Origin: Croceimicrobium sp965228705
Lineage (GTDB): Bacteria > Bacteroidota > Bacteroidia > Flavobacteriales > Schleiferiaceae
Assembly (NCBI RefSeq): GCF_965228705.1
Contig: NZ_OZ245832.1
Location: 2,232,001-2,296,000 of the forward strand
Direction: 5' to 3'
DNA: 64,000 nucleotides
The position numbers and the translations under genes were made by a program. Of this stretch, positions 1 through 8,616 are shown piece by piece (within the stretch, counting starts at the first letter, position 1; every line of letters begins with the position of its first letter). The notes under the pieces are model-generated. The model saw only the letters and a list, made by a program, of their open reading frames with translations, was not told where the DNA came from and did no database searches.

Positions 1-1
1 T

Positions 2-571
2 CTCTATGATGCTCTTTTAGACGGCATTTGGAATCTCGACTCCCGGGTAGAAGTCTTTGCGGATGACCACTTTGAAATCCCGATTAGTCAGACTCAGATC
101 AGTCGCTATATTCAAATGATTGATACCTTAAAAGATCCTGATACTGGCGAAATCTTATTGATTGATACAATACGCATTACAGCTAAAGATGTGAAATTCT
201 GGGAACTGCGTACCGATTGGTATTTTGATAAGTCTAGAGGAGAGCTTCGACACCGAATACTGGGCCTTTCACCAGTAGTCGAAAACCCTAAAACCTTGGA
301 TCGCTATAACCTATTTTGGATCTGGTACCCAAGCGCAAGAGAAAGCTTAGCAGCTGCCCCCGCTTATATACGGCAGAACCAATTACAACACCTTAATTAT
401 GACCAGGTATTAAATATGCGATTCTTCGACTCGCAAATATTTAAAGAGGATAATGTTTATGATCGTCAAATCGAAGAGTACAAACGCAGTTCAACCTTGG
501 ATCAACTACTGGAAGCTGATCGAATTAAAAACAAAGTCCGAAACTTAGAAGCGGAACTTTGGGAATACTAA
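2..571 (+). CDS. gldN: GldN/PorN, gliding motility and type IX secretion protein (5' truncated)
   Basis: The reading frame is open from the first bases of the window, so only the last 189 residues are present and the true start lies upstream. The fragment carries the GldN signature region: a conserved aromatic stretch (LFWIWYPSAR), then a FFDSQIFKEDNVYDRQI-like segment typical of the family's C-terminal half. GldN is a periplasmic protein that forms, with GldK, the ring of the T9SS core complex under the outer membrane and is needed for secretion of proteins with C-terminal sorting domains. Several such cargo proteins are encoded later in the window. The gldK, gldL and gldM genes are expected just upstream, outside the window. 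The family call rests on motifs. Confidence 0.85.
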   Translation, partial: LYDALLDGIWNLDSRVEVFADDHFEIPISQTQISRYIQMIDTLKDPDTGEILLIDTIRITAKDVKFWELRTDWYFDKSRGELRHRILGLSPVVENPKTLDRYNLFWIWYPSARESLAAAPAYIRQNQLQHLNYDQVLNMRFFDSQIFKEDNVYDRQIEEYKRSSTLDQLLEADRIKNKVRNLEAELWEY

Positions 572-613
572 GCATCGCTATAGCTTGGATAAATTAGCAT
601 CTTTGCCCAGTCT

Positions 614-1618
614 ATGAATAAAGAATTCACCATTGTAGGGCAAGGTCTGGCCGGTAGTATTCTAAGCATGCGCATGTATGAGGAAGGTATCCCCTTTAAG
701 GTGATAGATCAACCACATCATTCTCAGTCTTCAAGGATTGCCGCGGGACTATGTAATCCCGTGGTTTTAAAACGACAGAAATGGGTGGCAGATGCTGAGC
801 TCTATTTACCTGCAGCCTTAGATTTCTATCAAAGATGGGAAAGTAATTTAGGATTGAAGTTTCATCATCCCATTGCCCTGGATCATGTTTTTCACAGTGC
901 TGGTGAGGTAAATGACTGGCATGTCAATGCCGGTAAACCCCGGCTTAAAAATCACCTTGCTGCTATTCATCCCAGTACTTTGCCAACAGTGCCTGCTCCA
1001 CACGGACTAGGAAGACTCGAAGGTGTTTTTTGGTTGGACACTGTCCTATTCCTAAATACCTGGCGGAAATTCTTACTGGATCAAGGGCTATTAATCGAAG
1101 ATGAATGGCCTATAAATTCTAAAGCTGACTTTCCCCAGCCCACCCTATTTTGTAATGGGCACCTCTTACGCAAAAGTCACCCGCAGATTTCTGAAGCCTT
1201 TGCTCCTACAAAAGGCGAAGTTATGATCATTCGAGCAGATAAGCTCCCGGAAGATCGAATGCTTCATGCAGGTGTTTTTACCCTCCCTCTTGGGAATAAA
1301 ACTTTTAAAGTAGGAGCGAGCTACGCCCACGATAACCTGGATGAGAAGATCAGCAACAAAGGCTTGACTTTCTTAAAAAACAAGTTGGAAGCCTTCTACC
1401 AGGGTCCTTACGAGGTCTTAGAGCAATATGCCGGAGTGCGCCCCAACATTAAAGACCGTAAGCCACTATTGGGCCTTATCGGCGAAAGCCAATACAGCTT
1501 TAACGGTATGGGTTCTCGTGGAGTTTTAATGGCGCCCTATTTAGCCCAACACTTCCTGGACTATCTTATTAGAGCCTCTCCATTAAAGCCCGAATGGGAT
1601 CTCCAACGATTTATTTGA
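614..1618 (+). CDS. FAD-dependent oxidoreductase (DAO family)
   Basis: A 334-residue protein with an N-terminal dinucleotide-binding motif GQGLAG (residues 9-14) followed by an acidic-end beta strand (VIDQP) and the SSRIAAGLCNP segment, as in D-amino-acid-oxidase-fold enzymes. Near the C-terminus are YAGVRPNIKDRKPLLG and GMGSRGV, the usual FAD-contacting part of this fold. There is no signal peptide, so it is cytoplasmic. In Flavobacteriales an oxidoreductase of this type often follows gldN, but no role in gliding is established and the substrate is unknown. The start is the ATG at 614, 8 nt after a CATCTTTG sequence that resembles a -7 promoter element. The 3' end overlaps the convergent DUF983 gene by 8 bp. 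Confidence 0.8.
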   Translation: MNKEFTIVGQGLAGSILSMRMYEEGIPFKVIDQPHHSQSSRIAAGLCNPVVLKRQKWVADAELYLPAALDFYQRWESNLGLKFHHPIALDHVFHSAGEVNDWHVNAGKPRLKNHLAAIHPSTLPTVPAPHGLGRLEGVFWLDTVLFLNTWRKFLLDQGLLIEDEWPINSKADFPQPTLFCNGHLLRKSHPQISEAFAPTKGEVMIIRADKLPEDRMLHAGVFTLPLGNKTFKVGASYAHDNLDEKISNKGLTFLKNKLEAFYQGPYEVLEQYAGVRPNIKDRKPLLGLIGESQYSFNGMGSRGVLMAPYLAQHFLDYLIRASPLKPEWDLQRFI

Positions 1619-2009
1619 TATTGGGTCCGCGCTTTTCAGGATTATACTTCACAAATAAATTTAGCCAGGTTATGCGTGATAAACGCAATACCACCGGTGA
1701 CAAAGCAATAAGCGTTATCGCCAAGGCTATAATAATATCTGTGATCCCAGGATCGTAAATTAAATTCATGACTATATAGGTAGCTACAAACAAAGCCACC
1801 GAATAACCATAGCTAACATACATAGCGCCATAAAAGAAAGAAGGCTCTACCTCATAACGCAAGCCACAATGCGAACAGGTTTCATGCATCTTAAACAAGG
1901 AACCCAGTTTATAGGGGTTTTTCACTTCAAAAACCTCGCCTTCGTGGCAACGTGGACAGCGCGAATTAAGAATGCTGTACAACTTAGTGCCTTTGGAAAA
2001 AATGGACAT
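1611..2009 (-). CDS. DUF983 family small membrane protein
   Basis: A 132-residue protein with two CxxC pairs near the N-terminus (C18/C21 and C45/C48), which look like a zinc ribbon, followed by a FFYGAMYVSYGYS segment and two hydrophobic helices (about residues 60-82 and 88-110). This arrangement is characteristic of DUF983, common in Bacteroidota and Alphaproteobacteria and of unknown function. It ends convergently with the oxidoreductase and is divergent from the ABC-F gene, with only 23 bp between the two start codons, so the two promoters must overlap. Confidence 0.8.
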   Translation of the reverse strand: MSIFSKGTKLYSILNSRCPRCHEGEVFEVKNPYKLGSLFKMHETCSHCGLRYEVEPSFFYGAMYVSYGYSVALFVATYIVMNLIYDPGITDIIIALAITLIALSPVVLRLSRITWLNLFVKYNPEKRGPNIK

Positions 2010-2020
2010 AATCTAAAAAC

Positions 2021-2028
2021 TATTTTTG
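2021..2028 (+). promoter_or_regulatory. -7 promoter element of the ABC-F gene
   Basis: TATTTTTG matches the Bacteroidota -7 consensus TAnnTTTG. A TTTG at 1992-1995 could be the -33 element, although the 25 nt spacer is a little long. The start codon follows only 4 nt after the element, so the expected transcription start falls on or beside the ATG and the mRNA would be leaderless. Confidence 0.5.
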
Positions 2029-2032
2029 CCCC

Positions 2033-3997
2033 ATGCTTGGGATCAATAAACTCATATTACAATTAAATGACCGCATGCTCTTCGATGAGATTTCCTTTTT
2101 GGTGAATCCCGGAGAGAAACTAGGTCTGGTAGGAAGTAATGGCGCCGGTAAATCAACTCTGCTTAAAACCATTGCCGGAGAAGCCTCAGTAGATAAAGGA
2201 AATATCTCTAAACCCAAAGACTTCAAAATTGGCTACCTCCCACAGGAACTGCCTCTTTATGATGGAAGGACTGTTTGGGAAGAAGCCGAAACTTCACTCG
2301 GCGAAATTAAACAACTCCAGGCTGCTATTGATGACATAAATCACCAATTAGCCGAACGCGAAGATTACGAAAGCGACAGTTACCTCAAATTAATTGAAGA
2401 CCTCAATTTTAATACGGAGCGCTTTAACCTTATTGGTGGTTATACCTATCATGCCGACCTTGAAAAAATTCTGCAGGGGTTAGGCTTTAAAGCCGAAGAC
2501 TTCCACCGTCAAACCCAGGAATTTAGCGGGGGCTGGCGGATGCGAATCGAACTAGCCAAACTCCTTTTAGCCAAACATGATGTTCTCCTTTTAGATGAGC
2601 CCACCAACCACCTGGATATTAATTCCATTATTTGGTTGGAGAACTTCCTGAAGGATTATGAAGGCGCCATAGTTATGGTGTCTCACGACCGGACTTTCCT
2701 CGACAATATCACTAAACGTACCGTGGAGATTGTGAATGGAAAGGTATATGACTACCCCGTTCCTTATTCTCGTTTTGTGGCTTTACGCGAAGAACGGAGA
2801 CAGCTGCAAATGCAAGAACAAAAGAATCAGGAAAAGGAGATCAAGCATACCGAAGAACTCATCGAGAAGTTCCGTTACAAAGCTTCCAAAGCGGCTTTTG
2901 CTCAAAATCTGATCAAGAAGTTGGACAAAATGGAGCGCATTGAAATTGACGATGATGACAGTCGTAAAATTAATTTCCGCTTCCCTCCCGCTCCTCGATC
3001 TGGGAAAGTGGTCGTAAAGGCCGAAAAGCTCGGTAAGAACTACGGCGAAAAGAAAATCTTTGGTGGAGTAAACCTGGAGGTGATTCGTGGTGAAAGGATT
3101 GCCTTTGTAGGCCAAAATGGTCAGGGTAAATCAACCTTAGTAAAAATCATTGCTGATAATTTAAAGCATGAAGGGCACCTGGAATTGGGTCATAATGTAA
3201 CCTTTGGTTATTATGCTCAAGAACAAGCCAAAACTCTGGATGGCAATAAAACCCTATTGCAAACCATTGAAGATGCGGCACCGGAAGATCTGCGTAAAAA
3301 AGCCCGGGACTATTTAGGCGCCTTCCTCTTTAGTGGAGAAGATGTAGATAAGAAGGTAAAGGTCTTAAGTGGCGGCGAAAAAGGACGTTTGGCACTATGT
3401 AAACTCCTACTCTTCCCTCATAATTTGCTCATTATGGATGAGCCAACTAACCACTTAGACTTAAAGAGTAAGGATATGCTTAAAAATGCCTTACTGCAAT
3501 ACGATGGTACCTTGGTGGTTGTATCTCACGATCGCCATTTCTTGCAAGGTCTGGCTGATAAGATTTTTGAATTTAAAGATGGACAGGTGAAGGAATTCCT
3601 TGGCAATATCGATGAATACTTAGAGGCTCGAAAGCTGGATGATTTCCGTCAACTGGAAAAAAGTAAAGAGGCAGATAAAGTTGCTAAACAAAATGAGCCT
3701 AAAGAAAAGCCCGGCCTATCTTATAAAGAGCGTAAGCAATTGGATAAGGATTTGCGCAAGGCAGAAAAGCAGGTCGAAGATTTAGAGCTCTCTATTGAGG
3801 CCCTGGAAGCTGAACTGGAAAGTATTGATACCCAGTTACACGACCCTGAACAGTTTAAAGAACTTTCAAAAGAGGTCGACTTTTATGAAAAATATGAAGC
3901 GCGAAAAAAAGAGCTTGAGAAAATGATGAAAGACTGGGAGAAAGCTCAACTAGCCTACCATCAATTAGAACAAAAAAAAGCGGAGCTCGATAATTGA
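2033..3997 (+). CDS. ABC-F family ATPase (Uup/EttA-like)
   Basis: A 654-residue soluble protein with two ABC ATPase domains and no membrane segment. Domain 1 has Walker A GSNGAGKST (about residues 34-42), signature FSGGW and Walker B LLLDEPTNHLD (about 183). Domain 2 has Walker A GQNGQGKST (about 360), signature LSGGEKGR and Walker B LLIMDEPTNHLD. Between them lies the charged helical ABC-F linker (about 255-310), and the C-terminus is a long coiled coil (about 570-650) as in Uup. ABC-F proteins act on the ribosome, regulating translation or protecting it, and Uup also affects DNA recombination. Which subfamily this is cannot be settled by eye. The coding 3' end contains a terminator that serves the opposing lipase gene. 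Confidence 0.9.
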   Translation: MLGINKLILQLNDRMLFDEISFLVNPGEKLGLVGSNGAGKSTLLKTIAGEASVDKGNISKPKDFKIGYLPQELPLYDGRTVWEEAETSLGEIKQLQAAIDDINHQLAEREDYESDSYLKLIEDLNFNTERFNLIGGYTYHADLEKILQGLGFKAEDFHRQTQEFSGGWRMRIELAKLLLAKHDVLLLDEPTNHLDINSIIWLENFLKDYEGAIVMVSHDRTFLDNITKRTVEIVNGKVYDYPVPYSRFVALREERRQLQMQEQKNQEKEIKHTEELIEKFRYKASKAAFAQNLIKKLDKMERIEIDDDDSRKINFRFPPAPRSGKVVVKAEKLGKNYGEKKIFGGVNLEVIRGERIAFVGQNGQGKSTLVKIIADNLKHEGHLELGHNVTFGYYAQEQAKTLDGNKTLLQTIEDAAPEDLRKKARDYLGAFLFSGEDVDKKVKVLSGGEKGRLALCKLLLFPHNLLIMDEPTNHLDLKSKDMLKNALLQYDGTLVVVSHDRHFLQGLADKIFEFKDGQVKEFLGNIDEYLEARKLDDFRQLEKSKEADKVAKQNEPKEKPGLSYKERKQLDKDLRKAEKQVEDLELSIEALEAELESIDTQLHDPEQFKELSKEVDFYEKYEARKKELEKMMKDWEKAQLAYHQLEQKKAELDN

Positions 3998-4004
3998 GCC
4001 CCGC
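3972..4004 (-). terminator. Intrinsic terminator of the lipase-like gene, inside the ABC-F coding end
   Basis: A nine-pair stem with one mismatch (arms 3980-3988 and 3996-4004, 7 nt loop) is followed on the minus strand by eight T residues (3979-3972). It sits 10 bp past the stop codon of the minus-strand lipase gene. Because it overlaps the last codons and stop of the ABC-F gene, the hairpin also forms in that transcript, where the following T tract is weaker. Confidence 0.75.
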
Positions 4005-4013
4005 CATTTTCAT

Positions 4014-5432
4014 TTAGTATTTCATAATTCTTTGGCGCGTTCTTCGCTGCCCCTCTTGAATTTCCAGGAGGTAAATCCCTTTATTCAAGTCTGAGAGGCC
4101 TAGTCGAGTTTGCAAGCTAGCCTTCTGTTCCAATACTACACGACCATTAAGATCATAGATTCGAATAGTAGCTTGCTCCCCCATTCCTTCAATGCTTAAT
4201 TCAGAGTGAACAGGATTAGGGTAAATCTCATAAGAAGCAAAATCATCATCCAACAATCCCACCATACTACTGCAAGAAGTACTCAGACTATCGAAGAAGA
4301 ACACCGCCGCTTCGATTGATGGTGCCACGCAGCCACCGTGATTAAAAGCTCCTCTCCCAATGGCATGCACATCTGTTGCCCCTTTGGCGGTCATGGCAGC
4401 ATAAGCATCCAAAGCGTTTTGATAGTTTACCTGCTCATCATTAGTACAATAGTACATGCGCAGTTTTGTATTTGGGCGCCAATCGTGATTGGAATTATCA
4501 TTTAAAATCGTCCACAGCCAATGTTGTTGATTTACGGTATCATCCACAAAGGCTTGTACTACTGAGTCTTCCAAATAATCCCGTACTCGAGACGGTAGCT
4601 TATTATTTACCGAATCCATGGGATAGGTACCATCTAAATAAGGAGGGATCATTACATCATAGGGCGCCTTTAGGATTTCCGATGGGTTAGAGAAAAAGAT
4701 TCCCCCATAGGCATGGTTCATTCCTAAAAGGAGGTACACCACATAACCAGGATTGCTATAGGGTTGATTGTTGATGAATACTGAAGCTTGAGACCCGGCT
4801 AAATTATACGGTCCGCTAGCGGGGGCAGCTCCTACTACATTAAACTCAGTTTCCAGATTATTATCCTGAATGTATTTAGCCGTTGCCATTGCGGCATGAC
4901 CACCTTGAGAATAACCGGTAATAAACACTTCAGAGTTCAAATTATAGCTGGCAATACTATCAGCCAAAGCTTCACGCACGGCGCGCATCATATCTATGCT
5001 AGCAGTAGCTTCCGTTTCAGCATGAACATAAGGATGTAAGCCAGGGCTATCGCCCAATCCTAAATAGTCGGGCATCACACAAACATATCCGCGACTGGCG
5101 AATACCTTTCCGATAATGGATTCAAAGTTATTGCGACTGGGAACATCATCGCGTTCCAAAACAGTACCATGATCATAGAGTACAATTCCAATACTATCGC
5201 AAGGCACCAAGGGCACAGACATCAAGCCCGATGCAGTGCTGGGATTGCCATCCACATCCGGAGTTTGGTAGAGGATTTTGTAATTGGCCACATCATACTT
5301 GGCACGACCGTTTGCCACAAAGTTGATGGTAAACTTTGAGGTAGTATCTAAGGGAATTATAGAGATTAAACTTTGGGCTTCCGCTCCTAAAGTCAATGCA
5401 AACAATAAGACAAGGGATAGTAGTTTTCGCAT
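4014..5432 (-). CDS. Secreted lipase-like alpha/beta hydrolase with T9SS type A sorting domain
   Basis: A 472-residue protein with a Sec signal peptide (about residues 1-19, ending AEAQ). The hydrolase core has the nucleophile elbow GYSQGG with Ser175, a preceding GYVCVMPDYLGLGDS region (Asp-rich loop after strand beta-5) and a late NHGGC segment (about residue 366) that could supply the catalytic His. The pattern resembles secretory lipases or feruloyl-esterase-like hydrolases. From about residue 398 a YPNP motif starts a T9SS type A C-terminal domain (DLNGRVV, GIYLLEI), so the enzyme should be exported through the T9SS and attached to, or released from, the cell surface. The substrate is unknown. 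It is a single gene with its own terminator. Confidence 0.82.
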   Translation of the reverse strand: MRKLLSLVLLFALTLGAEAQSLISIIPLDTTSKFTINFVANGRAKYDVANYKILYQTPDVDGNPSTASGLMSVPLVPCDSIGIVLYDHGTVLERDDVPSRNNFESIIGKVFASRGYVCVMPDYLGLGDSPGLHPYVHAETEATASIDMMRAVREALADSIASYNLNSEVFITGYSQGGHAAMATAKYIQDNNLETEFNVVGAAPASGPYNLAGSQASVFINNQPYSNPGYVVYLLLGMNHAYGGIFFSNPSEILKAPYDVMIPPYLDGTYPMDSVNNKLPSRVRDYLEDSVVQAFVDDTVNQQHWLWTILNDNSNHDWRPNTKLRMYYCTNDEQVNYQNALDAYAAMTAKGATDVHAIGRGAFNHGGCVAPSIEAAVFFFDSLSTSCSSMVGLLDDDFASYEIYPNPVHSELSIEGMGEQATIRIYDLNGRVVLEQKASLQTRLGLSDLNKGIYLLEIQEGQRRTRQRIMKY

Positions 5433-5508
5433 AGCAATAATTTGCGGGGAAGTTACGGATTTCGACTATCAAGCTTTAATTAAAGAATTGAGACTTATTG
5501 TATAAGAT

Positions 5509-5539
5509 AAAAAAAGCCCTGAGGTATAGGTCAGGGCTT
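5509..5539 (-). terminator. Intrinsic terminator after the 634-residue T9SS protein
   Basis: A perfect nine-pair stem (arms 5514-5522 and 5531-5539, 8 nt loop) leads into seven T residues on the minus strand (5515-5509). It lies 48 bp past the stop of the gene at 5587-7491 and before the lipase-like gene, so these two are separate transcription units. Confidence 0.85.
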
Positions 5540-5586
5540 CAATGTTTTAGGCTAGTAAATATCGCCTAAGTGATTTCGATTAATAT

Positions 5587-7491
5587 TTATTCAACCACTA
5601 ATCTTTTTCGCAGGATAGCCTGATCGAATTCAATTTCCAATACATAGGAACCTGGAACTAAACTGTGATTAATACGCCAACTTGGTTGATCCCGAGCTAA
5701 ATCTCGGCTCATTAAAACGGTTCCATTTGTGGCATAGATTTTCAATTTCCCTCCACTTTCCAGCTCAGAAACCCCTTCGTACTGAAGCTCAAAGAACTGA
5801 CGGCTTGGATTTGGAAAAAGATTCCAATTTTCAGCATTTAGAGAAATAGGCTTTAAACCTAATCCTGAGCTTTGTACAATATTACTTTCAGCAACCGATT
5901 TACCGCAAGCACCACCATAAGCCTGAACCAGATATTGCCCTGGAATTACTTGATTGGACAAGCTAATAGTAGTGGTACTAATCTGTTGAATAGTATCCAG
6001 GACTTGCCATCCATTACCATCATTAAAATTGCCATAGATTAAATAATACCAGAACTTTTGAGGATTAATTTGTGCCGCGCTCCAAGCCAAATCCACTGTA
6101 TTAGTTGAATCCGCCCCAACAAAAGTCAATACTGGAGACTGTAAAGTGTCATCATAAAGTTCCACCTCAATAGTAATGGAACTTTGCCCGGGTGAGGGGC
6201 AGGCATCATCGGTTAAACTGATGTAGAAGGTATATTTCTGATTGGCACTTCCATTCAAATTACTAATCACGTGGGAGCAGTTTGGATTCCATTTAAAGCG
6301 GGCCTGATTTCCCAAAGTCGAACAAAAACTATTGCTTGAGTTCATAGAATAGAGCCTGGCACAGGGGCTTGGACCTCCACATCCATTAGTATCTGTGAAA
6401 TCCAATGGATTAAGCATCAAACCACTTGCATTATAGCAAGAAGCTTGCAAACTCATATTAGGATTCATATCCGTTTCCAAGCCCAATAAATCCAGTTCTA
6501 CACTATCGCCAATTGGCACTTGAACTTTATAAATCCCATTTTGAAAACTAAAAGGAGAATATGAATTTACACTATCTACTTGCAAAGTAGGCGCCGTATT
6601 ATTAGCCGATGCATTACATGCCGCAGTGCTTAAAAAATAGGCCGGCGCATCTCTTACAACTTCAGCAATAAGCTGACTATCTCGATAGGCTTTTATCCCC
6701 AAACCCATGATATACCAGCCACTGCTGGGAGATTGGCTTGCTCCACTTAATACTCCAGTTTGTGAATTTAAATTAGGCCCGACATTAGCCGCGTTCTGAC
6801 TAGGGTTCGGAAGCGGTGCACTGGAATGGTAACCTGCGGTGTAATTACCAGGAGAGGAAGCACCAGTATATGGCAAAGCCCAATAAATATGCAAAGAATC
6901 CGAATCCAAATCAAAGGGTTTAGAGGAATAGCTATAGCTGGTATTCGGGCAAAATATGGTTGCTGCTGGTTCACCAAAGGCTGGTCCATTATCATAACAA
7001 ATACTTACATCATTCGGAATTGTTTGGCCAGGTGCTGTATAGGGGTACATTTTAGACCTCAAATAAATACTGGAAATATTTGAGTTTTCCGATGCAGGAC
7101 GACAACAATTAGTCCAGGAAAACTCCCAACCAAAAGAAGGAGGCGTTCCGCTTAAGCTCAGTGGACTGCTGCGATATACACCCATTTCAATGGCTCCATA
7201 ATCGCCTGCTGCACAGCTTAGACAAGCCGGTCCGCCATTTCCAGGCGTAATATCACCGGACAGAGCAGGAACAAAATTGCACATTATTGTCCCAGCCGGG
7301 CCCTGTATAAATTGAGATCCAGTTGGAAGAACCGGACCGGCACAATCTCGATAGATAACCAAGGTGAATATGTACATCGAATCATTGGCACATTCCCAGG
7401 TGATTTCGCCCCCCAGGATATGAGCGGCATTGATATTGAAAGAAAAAGCCGCGGTAATTAGTACAACCGCAATTCTTTTAAAGGCTAGCAT
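5587..7491 (-). CDS. Large secreted protein with T9SS type A sorting domain, function unknown
   Basis: A 634-residue protein with a signal peptide (residues 1 to about 22) followed directly by AHILGGEITWEC, a mature N-terminus seen in a recurrent family of Bacteroidota surface proteins. The middle is rich in Ser, Asn, Pro and Cys with no catalytic motif I recognise. A fibronectin-like segment lies around residues 450-540. The last 80 residues (from about 555, LFPNPSRQFF) form a T9SS type A sorting domain. Cysteine pairs suggest extracellular disulfides. It is probably a surface adhesin or matrix protein, which is inference only. It is a monocistronic minus-strand gene bounded by terminators. 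Confidence 0.75.
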   Translation of the reverse strand: MLAFKRIAVVLITAAFSFNINAAHILGGEITWECANDSMYIFTLVIYRDCAGPVLPTGSQFIQGPAGTIMCNFVPALSGDITPGNGGPACLSCAAGDYGAIEMGVYRSSPLSLSGTPPSFGWEFSWTNCCRPASENSNISSIYLRSKMYPYTAPGQTIPNDVSICYDNGPAFGEPAATIFCPNTSYSYSSKPFDLDSDSLHIYWALPYTGASSPGNYTAGYHSSAPLPNPSQNAANVGPNLNSQTGVLSGASQSPSSGWYIMGLGIKAYRDSQLIAEVVRDAPAYFLSTAACNASANNTAPTLQVDSVNSYSPFSFQNGIYKVQVPIGDSVELDLLGLETDMNPNMSLQASCYNASGLMLNPLDFTDTNGCGGPSPCARLYSMNSSNSFCSTLGNQARFKWNPNCSHVISNLNGSANQKYTFYISLTDDACPSPGQSSITIEVELYDDTLQSPVLTFVGADSTNTVDLAWSAAQINPQKFWYYLIYGNFNDGNGWQVLDTIQQISTTTISLSNQVIPGQYLVQAYGGACGKSVAESNIVQSSGLGLKPISLNAENWNLFPNPSRQFFELQYEGVSELESGGKLKIYATNGTVLMSRDLARDQPSWRINHSLVPGSYVLEIEFDQAILRKRLVVE

Positions 7492-7606
7492 AAACTCAGA
7501 TTTGCCTTAAAGATAGGCAGATCTTAGAATCTGAGCTCTTTGAAAGGTTCCATGCCGATTAAAGCTTGCTGAAAAGTTCTATGGCTTTATTTAAAATCCA
7601 GGTCTC

Positions 7607-7635
7607 AAAAAAAAGCCCGGAAAATATCCAGGCTT
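7607..7635 (-). terminator. Intrinsic terminator after the beta/gamma-crystallin-like gene
   Basis: A nine-pair stem with one mismatch (arms 7613-7621 and 7627-7635, 5 nt loop) is followed by eight T residues on the minus strand (7614-7607). It starts 6 bp after the stop of the crystallin-like gene. Confidence 0.78.
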
Positions 7636-7641
7636 GAATAA

Positions 7642-8340
7642 CTAATTTGATCTTCGGGTTCTAAAGTTTCTGGCGGGCATAATCATTATGGAGCTTATCC
7701 GCGCGAACCAAAAGTCTTGTTGACCTACCCTCCAATCTCCGTAAATATCTTGGTAGCGTCCACTATAATTGGCATCTTCAAAGATCCGTACTACATAGCC
7801 ACGTGGTACGTATATAGCGTTGATGCAATCATTGAAGTCAAAGCCATACTGACGACTTACAGTCCAGTTCCCATTTAGTACCATTTGCCGACCTTGAAAA
7901 AACTGATCGTAAACAATTACCTGGCTTCCGGTTGCAGAGCGTGGAAAACGTGGAAGGGCCTGTCTTCTTTGGACGATACGAATACTTCGAATTCGATTTC
8001 TTAGTAAATAGGCTCCGGCTCCACTTCCATCCCAAGAGCTGTTTAAAACAACAGGATCACCGTTAAATTTCCGATGACGATACACCCACAACTCATAGCC
8101 TCTGGGAATGATTATACTTTCGATAGTAAAGCAGAAGTCGCGATCCAATTCACATGACCAATCTCCATTAATGATCAAAGCTTCACCTCGAAACCCAGGT
8201 TCTTTGAAAAGGGTAACCTCAGCTTCAGAATGGGGATTGGAATGATGAGGTTTGCGATGATCATAATCCAAGAAGGTCGATGCCCTTAAGGGCTGTAAAG
8301 CCAGGCAAGCAAAAACGAAAAGGAAAATTGACTTTTTCAT
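7642..8340 (-). CDS. Secreted beta/gamma-crystallin-like protein with four Greek-key motifs
   Basis: I start the gene at the ATG at 8340 because it begins a clear signal peptide (MKKSIFLFVFACLALQ); an in-frame ATG 63 bp upstream would put 21 polar residues before it. The mature part has four tandem motifs of the form (aromatic)-x-(F/Y)-x-G followed by a W and a hydrophobic strand: VTLFKEPGFRGE, LWVYRHRKFNGD, VIVYDQFFQGR and VRIFEDANYSGR. They pair as two beta/gamma-crystallin domains. The usual calcium site (N/D)(N/D)xx(S/T)S is degenerate; the nearest versions are RNRIRS and NDCINA. There is no T9SS domain. It would be periplasmic or exported by another route; its function is unknown. Confidence 0.75.
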   Translation of the reverse strand: MKKSIFLFVFACLALQPLRASTFLDYDHRKPHHSNPHSEAEVTLFKEPGFRGEALIINGDWSCELDRDFCFTIESIIIPRGYELWVYRHRKFNGDPVVLNSSWDGSGAGAYLLRNRIRSIRIVQRRQALPRFPRSATGSQVIVYDQFFQGRQMVLNGNWTVSRQYGFDFNDCINAIYVPRGYVVRIFEDANYSGRYQDIYGDWRVGQQDFWFARISSIMIMPARNFRTRRSN

Positions 8341-8466
8341 AAGGCATGAATTTGATCTGATAAAGACCAAATCTGTGCCATTGCTTTCGCTGATCGATTT
8401 CACTTAGGGAAAGAGCTGAAAAACTTCTGAAAGGTTGGCCTTAGCCTGAGTAAAAGAAAAAAGGAG

Positions 8467-8538
8467 TAGCCCCGGCGAGAATCGAACTCGCATCTAAAGT
8501 TTAGGAAACTTCTATTCTATCCATTGAACTACGGGGCC
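8467..8538 (-). tRNA. tRNA-Arg (anticodon CCT)
   Basis: The reverse complement folds as a complete cloverleaf: acceptor GGCCCCG with CGGGGCT and discriminator A, D stem GTTC/GAAT, anticodon stem GAAGT/ACTTT with loop TTCCTAA, a 4 nt variable region, and T arm GCGAG-TTCGATT-CTCGC. The anticodon CCT reads AGG. CCA is not encoded. It shares 59 of 72 positions with the tRNA-Arg at 9536-9607. Confidence 0.95.
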
Positions 8539-8616
8539 AAGCCACAAAGGTCTGAAGCCTTTTCCTTATCTGCAATGGCTTCAGTAATAATATTAGTTAT
8601 GGCCCATTTCACTGGA

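Noticed and set aside
7495..7540. Inverted repeat CTCAGAT ... ATCTGAG upstream of the 634-residue T9SS gene
   Set aside because: Arms are seven bases with a long loop and could occur by chance; no promoter alignment supports an operator.
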